Source of the DNA: Actinoplanes sichuanensis
Lineage (GTDB): Bacteria > Actinomycetota > Actinomycetes > Mycobacteriales > Micromonosporaceae
Direction: 5' to 3'
DNA: 64,000 bases
Assembly: GCF_033097365.1 (NCBI RefSeq)
Contig: NZ_AP028461.1
Location: forward strand, 10,815,501-10,879,500
The translations under genes and the position numbers were made by a program. This document shows, in pieces, positions 1-8,147 of the stretch (positions are counted from its first letter, which is position 1; each line of letters begins with the position of its first letter). The notes under the pieces were generated by a model. That model saw nothing but the letters and a program-made list of their open reading frames with translations, was not told where the DNA came from and did no database searches.

Positions 1-3000
1 GGGCTGGCCGACTCGCCGGACCAGGCCACCCTCGCCGCCGACGCGGCCATGGTGCTCACCGGCGACGCCGAGGACGTTCCGTACGCCGCCGTGGTTCTGA
101 ACGACCCGGACCCGCACCCGGCGATCCGTGCGTCGATCACGAGCGGCCGGCCCGGCCGTGTCCTGCTCGCCGAGCTGACCGGCCCGGCGCCGTCCGCGGC
201 GGCCGAGGCACTGGTGCTGCCGATCGGCGTGGGCGCGGACACGATCGGGGCGCTGGTCGTCGGGGTCAGCCGCTACCTGGCGCTGGACGGCGACTACCGC
301 GACTTCCTCGACCTGGCGGCAGCCCAGATCTCCCGGGCGGTGGCCAACGTCCGGGCCTACGAGCAGGAGCGCCGCCGGGCCGCCGAGCTGGCCGCGCTCG
401 ATCAGGCGAAGACCGACTTCTTCTCGAATGTGAGCCATGAGTTCCGTACCCCGCTGACGTTGATCCTCGGGCCGTTGGAGGATCTGATCGAGGACCCGGC
501 CCTGGACGGGCCGGTGCGGGACCGCCTCCGACCGATGCACCGCAACGCGCTCCGGCTGCTCAAACTGGTCAACACCGTGCTCGACTTCTCCCGGATGGAG
601 TCCGGTCGGATGGCCGCCGTCTTCCGGCCCACCGACCTGGCCCAGCACACCGCCCGGCTGGCCGGGACCTTCCGGCCGGCCATCGAGCGGGCCGGGCTGA
701 CGCTGACCGTGGACACGCCGGCGCTGGGCGAACCGGTCCACATCGACCACGAGCTCTGGGAGAAGATCGTCTTCAACCTGCTCTCCAACGCCGTCAAATT
801 CACCCGCGACGGTGGCGTCGAGGTCCGGATCCGGGCCGCGGACGGCCACGCCGTGCTGTCCGTCCGCGACACCGGTGTCGGCATCCCGGAGGCCGAGCAG
901 GCGCTGCTCTTCGACCGGTTCCACCGGGTCACCGGGGCCTGGTCGCGCAGTCACGAGGGCACCGGGATCGGCCTGGCGCTGGTCCGCGAGCTGGCCGGGC
1001 TGCACGGCGGTTCGGTGGGGGTGCGCAGTCGCCCCGGTCAGGGCAGCGAGTTCACCGTCCGGCTCCCGTTCGGCTCGGCTCACCTGCCCGCCGACCGGAT
1101 CAGCGACGACCCGGCGCCGCCGGGCGACCCGATCGAGCCGCGGCTCTGGGTCGACGAGGCGACCTGGTGGGCCGGGGACGGGCCGCCCGCCCCACAGCCC
1201 GTGCACCGGAGGGCCGGCGGCCGGATCCTGCTCGTCGACGACAACGCCGACCTGCGTGAGCACGTGTCCAGGCTGCTCGGGCCGTACTGGGACGTGGTCA
1301 CCGCGGTGGACGGGATGGGCGCCCTGGACCTGGCCCGGGAGCAGCAGTTCGACCTGGTGCTCACCGACGTGATGATGCCCCGGCTGGACGGGTTCGGTCT
1401 GATCGCCGGGCTGCGCGCGGATCCGCGTACCCGGGATGTGCCGATCGTCGTGCTCTCCGCCCGCGCCGGTGAGGAGGCCGCGGTCGAGGGACTGTCCGCG
1501 GGCGCCGACGACTACCTGGTCAAACCGTTCTCCACCCGGGAGCTGACCGCCCGGGTCCGGGCCAACCTGGAGCTCGGGCAGCAGCGCCGGGAGACCGTGA
1601 ACCGGCTCCGCGGGCTGGTCGACGCGGCCGCCGCGCTCAACGCCGTCCCCACCACCGCCGAGGTGTTGGAGGTCGCCGCCCGGCACGTGCTGGCCATGAC
1701 GTCGGCCGGCCGGGTGCTGCTGACCACCCCGGAGGGTCGAGCCGAACGCGACGGTGGTGCCGCCGGATCGGCCCCACCCGACCTGATCCTGCCGCTGCCC
1801 GCCACCAGTGGGCCGCCGCTCGGTGAGCTACGGGTGTGGGCCGGTCCCTGCGTCCCGGTCGAGCCGGTGGTACTCACCCAGTTGGCCCGCCTGGTCGGGT
1901 TGCGGCTGGCCAACGCCCGCCTCTACGAGACCGAGCACCGGATCGCCTCGACCCTCCAGCACAGCCTGCTGCCGCACACGCTGCCCCGGGTGCCGGGAGC
2001 CATCGTGGCCGGGCGGTATGTGCCCGGCAGCAGCGAGGCCCGGGTCGGTGGCGACTGGTACGACGTGATCGCCGGCCCAGACGGCGTGCTGTACCTGGTC
2101 ATCGGCGACGTGGTGGGCAAGGGGGTGCAGGCCGCCGCCGTGATGGGGCAGTTGCGTAACGCGCTCCGGGCGTACCTGCTGGAGGGTTTCGACTGCGGCG
2201 CCGCGCTGACCCGGCTGAACCGACTGGTCGACACGCTCGGCCGGCGGCAGTTCGCGACAGTGCTCTGTGTCGGGTTCGACCCGCGGACCCGGCGGATGAG
2301 CTTCTCCTCGGCCGGGCACCCGTCACCCGTGCTGATCCCGCCCGGTGGGCCCGGCACGTTCCTGTACGGCCCGGCGCTCGGACCGCCGATCGGGGCGCTC
2401 GGCGTCGTCACCTACCCGACCCGGGAGACCGAGCTGACCGCCGGCGCCCGGCTGCTGCTCTACACCGACGGCCTGATCGAGGACCGGCGGCAGGGCATCG
2501 ACAGCGGTCTCGCCGACTTGACCGCCGACGTCGCCAAACCCACCGAGCACGTCGACGACCTGCTGGACGCGCTGCTGGCCAAGGCGGCCCGGCAGACCCG
2601 CCGCGACGACATCGCCCTGGTCGCGCTGGAGGTGACCGAGCCCAGCGAGTTCGTGCTGCGGCTGCCCGCCGAACCGGGCCTGCTCACCGTGCTGCGCCGC
2701 CGGCTGGAGGACTTCCTGGCCGCCCACGAGGTGCCCGAGGAGGACGCGTTCGACCTGGTGGTGGCGGTCTCCGAGGCGGCCGCCAACGCCATCGAGCACC
2801 CGGTCGACCCGGCCGAGCCGGTGATCACCGTGACCGCGTCGCTGCCGGAGGACGCGGTGGTGGTGTCGGTCCGCGACACGGGCGGCTGGCGGCCGGCCGG
2901 TGACGCCGGATTCCGCGGTCGGGGGCTGGCCCTGATCGGCGCGCTCACCGAACTGTCGGTACACCGCTCGGCCGAGGGCACCGAGGTGACCCTGCGCCGG

Positions 3001-3018
3001 CCGCTCAGCTCTGCTTGA
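1..3018 (+). CDS. SpoIIE-type hybrid sensor kinase/PP2C phosphatase (5' end missing)
   Basis: The reading frame is open from the first base, so the gene starts upstream of the window. Domains in order: a GAF-like sensor end (to about nt 360), HisKA with the H-box NVSHEFRTP (phosphoacceptor His at nt 436-438), HATPase (about 750-1070), a receiver domain (LLVDDNAD, acceptor Asp at 1366-1368, Lys in YLVKPFS), a second GAF-like stretch, a SpoIIE/PP2C phosphatase (starting near SLLPHTLPR and GGDWYD, about 1950-2640), and a C-terminal anti-sigma HATPase (SEAAANAIEHP, about 2760). Such proteins dephosphorylate STAS antagonists and rephosphorylate them through the C-terminal kinase, controlling an alternative sigma factor. 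The last 14 bases overlap tail-to-tail with a STAS gene, a plausible partner. The signal sensed cannot be told from sequence. Confidence 0.88.
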   Translation, partial: GLADSPDQATLAADAAMVLTGDAEDVPYAAVVLNDPDPHPAIRASITSGRPGRVLLAELTGPAPSAAAEALVLPIGVGADTIGALVVGVSRYLALDGDYRDFLDLAAAQISRAVANVRAYEQERRRAAELAALDQAKTDFFSNVSHEFRTPLTLILGPLEDLIEDPALDGPVRDRLRPMHRNALRLLKLVNTVLDFSRMESGRMAAVFRPTDLAQHTARLAGTFRPAIERAGLTLTVDTPALGEPVHIDHELWEKIVFNLLSNAVKFTRDGGVEVRIRAADGHAVLSVRDTGVGIPEAEQALLFDRFHRVTGAWSRSHEGTGIGLALVRELAGLHGGSVGVRSRPGQGSEFTVRLPFGSAHLPADRISDDPAPPGDPIEPRLWVDEATWWAGDGPPAPQPVHRRAGGRILLVDDNADLREHVSRLLGPYWDVVTAVDGMGALDLAREQQFDLVLTDVMMPRLDGFGLIAGLRADPRTRDVPIVVLSARAGEEAAVEGLSAGADDYLVKPFSTRELTARVRANLELGQQRRETVNRLRGLVDAAAALNAVPTTAEVLEVAARHVLAMTSAGRVLLTTPEGRAERDGGAAGSAPPDLILPLPATSGPPLGELRVWAGPCVPVEPVVLTQLARLVGLRLANARLYETEHRIASTLQHSLLPHTLPRVPGAIVAGRYVPGSSEARVGGDWYDVIAGPDGVLYLVIGDVVGKGVQAAAVMGQLRNALRAYLLEGFDCGAALTRLNRLVDTLGRRQFATVLCVGFDPRTRRMSFSSAGHPSPVLIPPGGPGTFLYGPALGPPIGALGVVTYPTRETELTAGARLLLYTDGLIEDRRQGIDSGLADLTADVAKPTEHVDDLLDALLAKAARQTRRDDIALVALEVTEPSEFVLRLPAEPGLLTVLRRRLEDFLAAHEVPEEDAFDLVVAVSEAAANAIEHPVDPAEPVITVTASLPEDAVVVSVRDTGGWRPAGDAGFRGRGLALIGALTELSVHRSAEGTEVTLRRPLSSA

Positions 3019-3319
3019 GCCAGGGCTGGGTGCTCAGGCCGGCTATGTCGAGGACCCGGCGCACCCGATCGGAGGGGAACACCTCCAGCGCGCCCGCGTA
3101 GTGGTCGACCAGTCGGACCAGGGTGTGGATGGCGGCCGAGTCGAAGAAGGTGACTGCCCGTAGGTCGACTGTCGCCGCCGTCACCCGGCCCGGCGTGGCC
3201 GCCTCGAACAGCGCCCCGGCGGTCGCCATGTCGACCTCGCCGGTCACCGTGACCGTGACCCGATCACCGACCACCTCGCCGACCGCGGAGAAACTCGGGT
3301 CCGCACCCACTTGATCCAC
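3005..3319 (-). CDS. STAS-domain anti-sigma factor antagonist
   Basis: A 104-residue STAS protein. The core is [15 protein letters not shown] followed by [20 protein letters not shown], where Ser61 in the FFDSAA motif is the position phosphorylated in SpoIIAA/RsbV proteins. A GTG start at 3319 gives the normal family length; the open frame continues upstream without STAS-like sequence, so longer starts were rejected. Unphosphorylated antagonists of this family bind the anti-sigma kinase and free the sigma factor. The gene converges with the SpoIIE-type protein, which carries both a phosphatase and an anti-sigma kinase domain, so functional pairing is likely but inferred. Confidence 0.8.
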   Translation of the reverse strand: MDQVGADPSFSAVGEVVGDRVTVTVTGEVDMATAGALFEAATPGRVTAATVDLRAVTFFDSAAIHTLVRLVDHYAGALEVFPSDRVRRVLDIAGLSTQPWLKQS

Positions 3320-3388
3320 GCCGAATACGATTCCACAGCGGTCCGCACACCGGCAAGGACGGGCCCGGTCGGTGCCGTGGCCGCCGGT

Positions 3389-3394
3389 TAGGCT
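3389..3394 (+). promoter_or_regulatory. -10 hexamer TAGGCT of map
   Basis: TAGGCT ends 7 bases before the map ATG at 3402, so the transcript would begin at or next to the start codon. No Shine-Dalgarno sequence lies between them. Confidence 0.45.
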
Positions 3395-3401
3395 GTTCCT
3401 C

Positions 3402-4259
3402 ATGACCGTACGTGCCCCACTCGTACCGGGAAAGCAGTCGCGCGCGCGATCGGTCCCGGCACAGATCGTCCGCCCCGAGTACGTCGGGAAGAAACGTCCC
3501 CAGCAGTGGCGCGGCTCGCACGTGCAGTCCACCGAGACGATCGAGAAGATGCGGATCGCGGGCCGGATCGCCGCGCAGGCCACCCAACTCGCCGGCGAGC
3601 ACTGCAAGCCCGGTGTGACCACCGACGAGATCGACCGGGTGGTGCACGAGTTCCTGCTCGACCACAACGCCTATCCGTCGACGCTGGGCTACAAGGGCTT
3701 CCCCAAGTCGTGCTGCACCTCGCTCAACGAGGTGATCTGCCACGGCATCCCGGACTCCACCGTGCTGGAGGACGGCGACATCATCAACGTCGACGTCACC
3801 GCGTACCTGAACGGGGTGCACGGCGACACCGACGCGACCTTCCTGGTCGGTGACGTGAGCGACGAGGCCCGGCTGCTCGTCGAGCGCACCCGTGAGGCGA
3901 TGATGCGGGGCATCCGCGCGGTCGCGCCGGGCCGACCGATCAACGCGATCGGCCGGGTCATCGAGGCGTATGCGCGACGGTTCGGGTACGGCGTGGTCCG
4001 TGACTTCACCGGGCACGGGATCGGCGAGACGTTCCACTCCGGGCTGTACATCCCGCACTACGACAACCCGCAGCTCACCACGGTGATGGAACCGGGTATG
4101 ACGTTCACCATCGAGCCGATGATCACGCTCGGCACCCATGAGTACGAGATGTGGCGTGACGGGTGGACGGTCGTCACCAAGGACCGTCGGTGGACCGCCC
4201 AGTTCGAGCACACCCTCGTGGTGACCGACGACGGCTACGAGATCCTGACCCTGCCCTGA
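3402..4259 (+). CDS. map: Methionine aminopeptidase type I
   Basis: Removes the initiator methionine from new proteins. The 285-residue product carries all five metal ligands of the family: Asp131, Asp142, His205, Glu238 and Glu269, each exactly 34 positions beyond the E. coli ligands (97, 108, 171, 204, 235). Typical contexts are visible: [25 protein letters not shown] and TIEPM. An N-terminal extension of about 40 residues (rich in Arg, with [10 protein letters not shown]) resembles the longer actinobacterial MetAPs. ATG 3402 was preferred to the GTG at 3372 because a -10 hexamer lies 7 bases before it. It converges on the next gene with one base between stop codons. Confidence 0.96.
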   Translation: MTVRAPLVPGKQSRARSVPAQIVRPEYVGKKRPQQWRGSHVQSTETIEKMRIAGRIAAQATQLAGEHCKPGVTTDEIDRVVHEFLLDHNAYPSTLGYKGFPKSCCTSLNEVICHGIPDSTVLEDGDIINVDVTAYLNGVHGDTDATFLVGDVSDEARLLVERTREAMMRGIRAVAPGRPINAIGRVIEAYARRFGYGVVRDFTGHGIGETFHSGLYIPHYDNPQLTTVMEPGMTFTIEPMITLGTHEYEMWRDGWTVVTKDRRWTAQFEHTLVVTDDGYEILTLP

Positions 4260-4260
4260 G

Positions 4261-4986
4261 CTAGTCGAAGAGGGCGCCGAGCCGGCCGTCCACCGGGCGG
4301 CCGCGCGCGGTCAGCTCCTCGGCCTGATATCGCAGGATCGCTCCGAGCTCCTGCATGTCGGCCGCGGCCACGCCGGTGTGCTTGACCGCGTCGGCCGTGT
4401 TACGGAAATAGGTGCGGGTCAGGAAACCGGCGACCAGGGCGGCGTGCAGCCGGGCCTCGGCCATCAGGATCAGGGCGGCGTCGGTCTCATACCACTGGGT
4501 GAGTCGTACCGCCCGGGCGTGCGCGCTGTTGGCTATCGCCCAGTTCTGCCGGGCCAGGCCGGTGAACTCCATCGGCCGGGCCTCGGCGAGCAGACTGAGG
4601 TGGGCCTCCCGCCGCACCTTGAACCACTCCTGTGGATCGTGCAGCGCAAACGTGGTGATGTAGGTGTCGGCCTGCATCGGCCAGTAGGTGGTCAGCTGCC
4701 GGGCCTGGCCCAGCCCCTCCTCGGCGGTCGTCACCCGCAGGTCGACCGGGATGCCGTCGACGTTGCGGCGGGCCGGTTTCGGCCCGGTCCGCGGACGGTA
4801 CGTGATGACGACCAGATTGACGTCGCTGCTCTCGGTGTCGTCGCCGTGTGCCATCGAACCGCACAGCCCGATCGACTGGACCTCGGCCGACCAGCGCTCC
4901 TGAACGGCGTCGCGCAGCCGGATAGCGAGCGACCCGCGAGGCATGGTGGTGTCGAGCTCGGCGATCACAGGCCCATTCTCGGGCAT
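4261..4986 (-). CDS. Nucleotidyltransferase-fold protein with incomplete metal site
   Basis: A 241-residue protein of the Pol-beta-type minimal nucleotidyltransferase superfamily. The glycine-serine motif is at residues 43-44 (LCGSMAHGDD), followed after ten residues by Asp55-Val-Asn57 where the family normally has D-x-D, and a third strand acidic residue Asp82 (IPVDLRVT). The helical C-terminal half (WAIANSAHARAVRLTQWYE and beyond) looks like an HEPN-type helical domain. Asn in place of the second metal ligand suggests weakened or lost catalysis. A gene for an aminoglycoside or nucleotide transferase remains possible; substrate is unknown. ATG 4986 is preceded by purine-rich GGCGGGTGG. Confidence 0.6.
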   Translation of the reverse strand: MPENGPVIAELDTTMPRGSLAIRLRDAVQERWSAEVQSIGLCGSMAHGDDTESSDVNLVVITYRPRTGPKPARRNVDGIPVDLRVTTAEEGLGQARQLTTYWPMQADTYITTFALHDPQEWFKVRREAHLSLLAEARPMEFTGLARQNWAIANSAHARAVRLTQWYETDAALILMAEARLHAALVAGFLTRTYFRNTADAVKHTGVAAADMQELGAILRYQAEELTARGRPVDGRLGALFD

Positions 4987-5011
4987 CCACCCGCCCCGGG
5001 TGGCGCGATCA

Positions 5012-5437
5012 TCAGGCCGGGCGGCCCGGAAAGGCCATTGTCAGCGGTGTGACCTCGGCGATGCGCCGCCAGCGGGTCGCACGAACTGCGGAGTCGGTCA
5101 AATGCGACAGCGCGTCGACCCGTTCGTCGCCCTCGGTGACCGGCAGCAGCGCCCGCCACGCCTGGGCCACCCCGTCCTCGACATGGACGGCCAGTTTCAG
5201 CGCGCCCTCCCGGTCGGTCACCTCGAACGGCAGCTCATACGCCGCCGGAGCGGGCGCGGCACTGGCCTGCAGCTCGTCGATGCGGTCGATCAGGTCGTCA
5301 CGCCGGGCCCGGTGCTCCAGGTCGGCGGCGCGGGCGCGGGCCACCTCGTCGGAGTCGGTCAGGTGCACGCCGATCACGCCGTAGGCATAGATGGCCGCCT
5401 CCTCGGCGGCGAGGGCGGCGGCGAGTTGTTCCGTCAC
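5012..5437 (-). CDS. Ferritin-like DUF4439 protein
   Basis: A 141-residue, all-helical protein starting LAAALAAEEAAIYAYGVIGV with HRARRDDLIDRI in the next helix. This is the glutamate-rich helix pattern of DUF4439, a ferritin-like fold family found in actinobacteria near rimP. The function is not established. The GTG start at 5437 has TACTCT six bases upstream on the same strand, so it is probably a leaderless gene. It lies directly downstream of, and in the same direction as, a lipoprotein gene of related composition; 17 bases separate them. Confidence 0.72.
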   Translation of the reverse strand: MTEQLAAALAAEEAAIYAYGVIGVHLTDSDEVARARAADLEHRARRDDLIDRIDELQASAAPAPAAYELPFEVTDREGALKLAVHVEDGVAQAWRALLPVTEGDERVDALSHLTDSAVRATRWRRIAEVTPLTMAFPGRPA

Positions 5438-5443
5438 GCGCGA

Positions 5444-5449
5444 AGAGTA
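5444..5449 (-). promoter_or_regulatory. -10 hexamer TACTCT of the DUF4439 gene
   Basis: Read on the minus strand, TACTCT ends six bases before the GTG at 5437. It lies in the short gap after the upstream lipoprotein gene, so the DUF4439 gene could be transcribed on its own. Confidence 0.35.
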
Positions 5450-5454
5450 TCGGG

Positions 5455-5922
5455 TCAGCGCAGCGCCTCAGCGTGTGTGGCGCGGCAGGCGGCGATCGAG
5501 CCGGCCAGCATCGCCCGATCGGCCGGGGCGGCCTTGCAGGCGGCCGCCGCGGTCTTCTGCCCGGCCAGCTCGGCCTTACGCAGCGTGGCGACACTGTCAG
5601 CGGGGGCCGCCGGTGCCGATGCCGACGGTGCGGCCGACACCAGCGCGGCGCCGATCAGCCGGGAGAGGTCGGCGGCGTGCGCCCGGTGGTCCTCGGCCAG
5701 CGGGGTGAGCCGGGTGGCCAGTGCCGGCTGCGAGACGATCACCCGGTCGTACGCCGCGGCCAGCGCGAGTGTCTCGTCGAGCAGGGGCTGGAAGGCATCC
5801 GGCGGGGGAGCGGGCTCGGGCTCGGAGTCGAAGACGCCGCAGCCCGCGAGCGCCGCGGAACCCAGCAGGACACCGAGGAAGTTCCGCCGTGAGTTCGTCA
5901 GCACGGTGCCAGTGAACACCAT
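5455..5922 (-). CDS. Predicted lipoprotein with helical ferritin-like region
   Basis: A 155-residue exported protein. The N-terminus reads NSRRNFLGVLLGSAALAGCG: a twin-arginine-like SRRNFLG, a hydrophobic stretch and the lipobox LAGC with Cys28 as the lipidated residue. The mature part is Pro/Ala rich and then helical (PLLDETLALAAAYD, LAEDHRAHAADLSRLIGA), resembling the DUF4439 product encoded next. ATG 5922 was taken as start; GTG 5904 would shorten the leader by six residues and is equally possible because neither has a clear ribosome site. Role unknown; the pairing suggests a surface-anchored and a cytoplasmic helical protein made together. Confidence 0.7.
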   Translation of the reverse strand: MVFTGTVLTNSRRNFLGVLLGSAALAGCGVFDSEPEPAPPPDAFQPLLDETLALAAAYDRVIVSQPALATRLTPLAEDHRAHAADLSRLIGAALVSAAPSASAPAAPADSVATLRKAELAGQKTAAAACKAAPADRAMLAGSIAACRATHAEALR

Positions 5923-6002
5923 TCGGTGCGGCGCTGCTTCGCCCCGCCCGTCGGCACGTTACGCTTCGCGTCAGCCGCGGGGCCGTGAACTGCCCGGCGG
6001 CA

Positions 6003-6034
6003 TATAGTCGTTCCTGCGAGAAGCTAGCGAGAGG
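6003..6034 (+). promoter_or_regulatory. Promoter -10 (TATAGT) and ribosome site of the rimP-nusA-infB operon
   Basis: TATAGT at 6003-6008 is the best -10 hexamer upstream of rimP. GAGAGG at 6029-6034 lies nine bases before the ATG at 6044. Unlike many genes here, this operon would have a leader of about 30 bases. Confidence 0.45.
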
Positions 6035-6043
6035 TCGAGCCCG

Positions 6044-6664
6044 ATGACGCAGCGTGGTCGCGCCGGGGCCCGGCCCGGTGGTCGCCCCGGCGCCCGCCGC
6101 ACCCGGCCGGAGCCGGAGACCCGTAACCCCACCCTTCCCCGTGTCGACCTGACCGCCGCGCGTGCCCGGGTCCGCGAGGTGGTCGAGCCGGTGATCACCG
6201 CGGCCGGTTACGACCTGGAGGACCTCTCCCTGTCCCGGGCCGGCCGCCGGCACGTGGTCCGGGTCCTGATCGACACCGACGGCGGCATCAGCCTGGACGA
6301 CGTGGCGGTGGTCTCCCGAGAGATCTCCGCGGCGCTCGACGCGGCCGAAGAGGCCGGCGGCGAGGTGCTCGCCGGGGAGTATCAGCTGGAGGTCGGCTCA
6401 CCGGGGGTGGACCGACCGCTCACCCAGCCGCGGCACTGGCGGCGCAACACCGGCCGGCTGGTCGCGGTGAACGGGTTGACCGGCCGAGTGATCTCGGCCG
6501 ACGAGACCGGCGTGACGCTCGACGTGGACGGGACGATCCGGGAGCTGGGCTTCGCCGAGTTGGGGGCGGGCAAGGTCCAGATCGAGTTCAAGCGCATGGA
6601 CGAAGCCGAGTTCGACGAGTCGGACGACGAAGAAGACGACGACGAAGGGGAGGGCGAGGAATGA
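6044..6664 (+). CDS. rimP: Ribosome maturation factor RimP
   Basis: Needed for maturation of the 30S subunit. The 206-residue product has the family core: [48 protein letters not shown] and the signature [12 protein letters not shown], followed by the C-terminal SH3-like domain ([17 protein letters not shown]). About 30 Arg/Gly/Pro-rich residues precede the core and a very acidic tail ([16 protein letters not shown]) follows it, both common in actinobacterial RimP. The stop overlaps the nusA start as ATGA, indicating translational coupling. First gene of the rimP-nusA-ylxR-infB set. Confidence 0.95.
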   Translation: MTQRGRAGARPGGRPGARRTRPEPETRNPTLPRVDLTAARARVREVVEPVITAAGYDLEDLSLSRAGRRHVVRVLIDTDGGISLDDVAVVSREISAALDAAEEAGGEVLAGEYQLEVGSPGVDRPLTQPRHWRRNTGRLVAVNGLTGRVISADETGVTLDVDGTIRELGFAELGAGKVQIEFKRMDEAEFDESDDEEDDDEGEGEE

Positions 6665-7677
6665 ACATCGACCTCGCGGCGCTGCGCGCCCTGGAGCGCG
6701 AGCGGGAGATCCCGTTCGAGACCATCCTGGCGGCCATCGAGACCGCTCTGCTCACCGCCTACCGGCACACCGAGGGCGCGGAGAGCCACGCCCGGGTGGA
6801 GATCGACCGCAAGAGCGGTGTGGCCTCCGTGCTGGCGCAGGAGTTCGACCAGGACGGCGCCCTGGTGCGTGAGTGGGACGACACGCCACACGACTTCGGC
6901 CGGATCGCCGCGATGACCGCCAAGCAGGTCATCCTGCAGCGGCTCCGGGAGGCCACCGACGAGCAGCACTTCGGTGAGTACGCGGGGCGCGACGGCGACC
7001 TGGTCACCGGTGTGGTGCAGGCCGACGCCGCCCGTGCCGAGAAGCACATCGTGACGGTCGACCTGGGCAAGCTGGAGGCGGTCCTGCCGCAGTCCGAGCA
7101 GGTGCCCGGGGAGACGTACCCGCACGGCACCCGGATCCGCTGCATCGTGGTGCACGTGGCCAAGGGCTTCCGCGGCCCGCAGATCACCCTGTCCCGCTCG
7201 CACCCGGCCCTGGTGAAGAAGCTGTTCGCCCTCGAGGTGCCGGAGATCGCCGACGGGACCGTGGAGATCGCCGCGATCGCACGTGAGGCAGGTCACCGTA
7301 CGAAGATCGCGGTGCGCTCGACCGTGCAGGGTGTGAACGCGAAGGGCGCGTGTATCGGCCCGATGGGCCAGCGGGTCCGGGCGGTCATGAGCGAGCTGCA
7401 CGGCGAGAAGATCGACATCATCGACTGGTCGGACGACCCGGCCCAGTTCGTCGGCAACGCGCTCTCCCCGGCCAAGGCCCTGCGGGTCGAGGTGGTGGAC
7501 GCGGCCAGCCGTACAGCCAGGGTGACCGTGCCGGACTTCCAGCTGTCGCTGGCGATCGGCCGGGAGGGACAGAACGCCCGGTTGGCCGCTCGGCTCACCG
7601 GTTGGCGCATCGACATCCGTCCGGACAGCGAGCCGACCGGAGTCTCGGACCGTGATGCGGCCGAGGCGGGGAACTGA
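6661..7677 (+). CDS. nusA: Transcription termination/antitermination factor NusA
   Basis: Binds RNA polymerase and nascent RNA to modulate pausing, termination and antitermination. The 338-residue protein shows the N-terminal domain (1-105), S1 domain (about 108-180, [20 protein letters not shown]), KH1 with GPMG at 233-236 and KH2 with GREGQN at 300-305. As usual for actinobacteria it lacks the C-terminal acidic repeats of E. coli NusA. ATG overlaps the rimP stop by four bases. Confidence 0.97.
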   Translation: MNIDLAALRALEREREIPFETILAAIETALLTAYRHTEGAESHARVEIDRKSGVASVLAQEFDQDGALVREWDDTPHDFGRIAAMTAKQVILQRLREATDEQHFGEYAGRDGDLVTGVVQADAARAEKHIVTVDLGKLEAVLPQSEQVPGETYPHGTRIRCIVVHVAKGFRGPQITLSRSHPALVKKLFALEVPEIADGTVEIAAIAREAGHRTKIAVRSTVQGVNAKGACIGPMGQRVRAVMSELHGEKIDIIDWSDDPAQFVGNALSPAKALRVEVVDAASRTARVTVPDFQLSLAIGREGQNARLAARLTGWRIDIRPDSEPTGVSDRDAAEAGN

Positions 7678-7711
7678 CCGGATACGCGTGCGGCGCGAAC
7701 GAGAGGTAGAC

Positions 7712-8040
7712 TTGCTCTCGGTCGGCCCGACGCGAACCTGCGTCGGCTGCCGCAAACGCGCGCCGGCCGATCGTTTGCTGCGGTTCGTCGCGGCAGATTC
7801 GGGGGAAACCTCCGGCTTCTGCCCGATCCGGCCCGCCGACTGCCGGGGCGGGGAGCACATCTGCATCCCGATCCGGCCTGCTTCGCGCAGGCGGAGCGAC
7901 GTCGCGCCTTCGGGCGTGCGTTGCGTCTCACTGGACTTGCTAACCCAGAACTGCTTGCGGAGCACATCCGTATGGTCTCCGTGCCGTGCGGATCCACCGA
8001 TGACGAGGCGTCGCCGCCCCGTCACGACCCAGCAAGGTAG
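7712..8040 (+). pseudogene. ylxR: YlxR (DUF448) RNA-binding protein gene with an apparent frameshift
   Basis: The N-terminal half (LSVGPTRTCVGCRKRAPADRLLRFVAADS) has the YlxR signature CVGCR. After the GGGGG run at 7801-7805 the conserved remainder continues in another frame: PDPARRLPGRGAHLHPDPAC, then AERRRAFGRALRLTG, ending in a stop at 8038-8040. One extra G in the run would rejoin the two halves into a normal protein of about 110 residues. As given, the upstream frame runs on with unrelated sequence to 8065. Start: TTG 7712, five bases after GAGAGG (7701-7706). Causes could be a sequencing error in the G run, a real mutation, or ribosomal slippage. Position between nusA and infB is the classical ylxR site. 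Confidence 0.75.
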
Positions 8041-8147
8041 GACGACCCAGATGAGCACACGATGAAGTCCCTGAAATGACCAGGCTTCTAGTGCACGAGT
8101 GAGGTCTGTGCGGGCGCTGCTCGTACGACCTCGAAGTGAGGAGTGCA

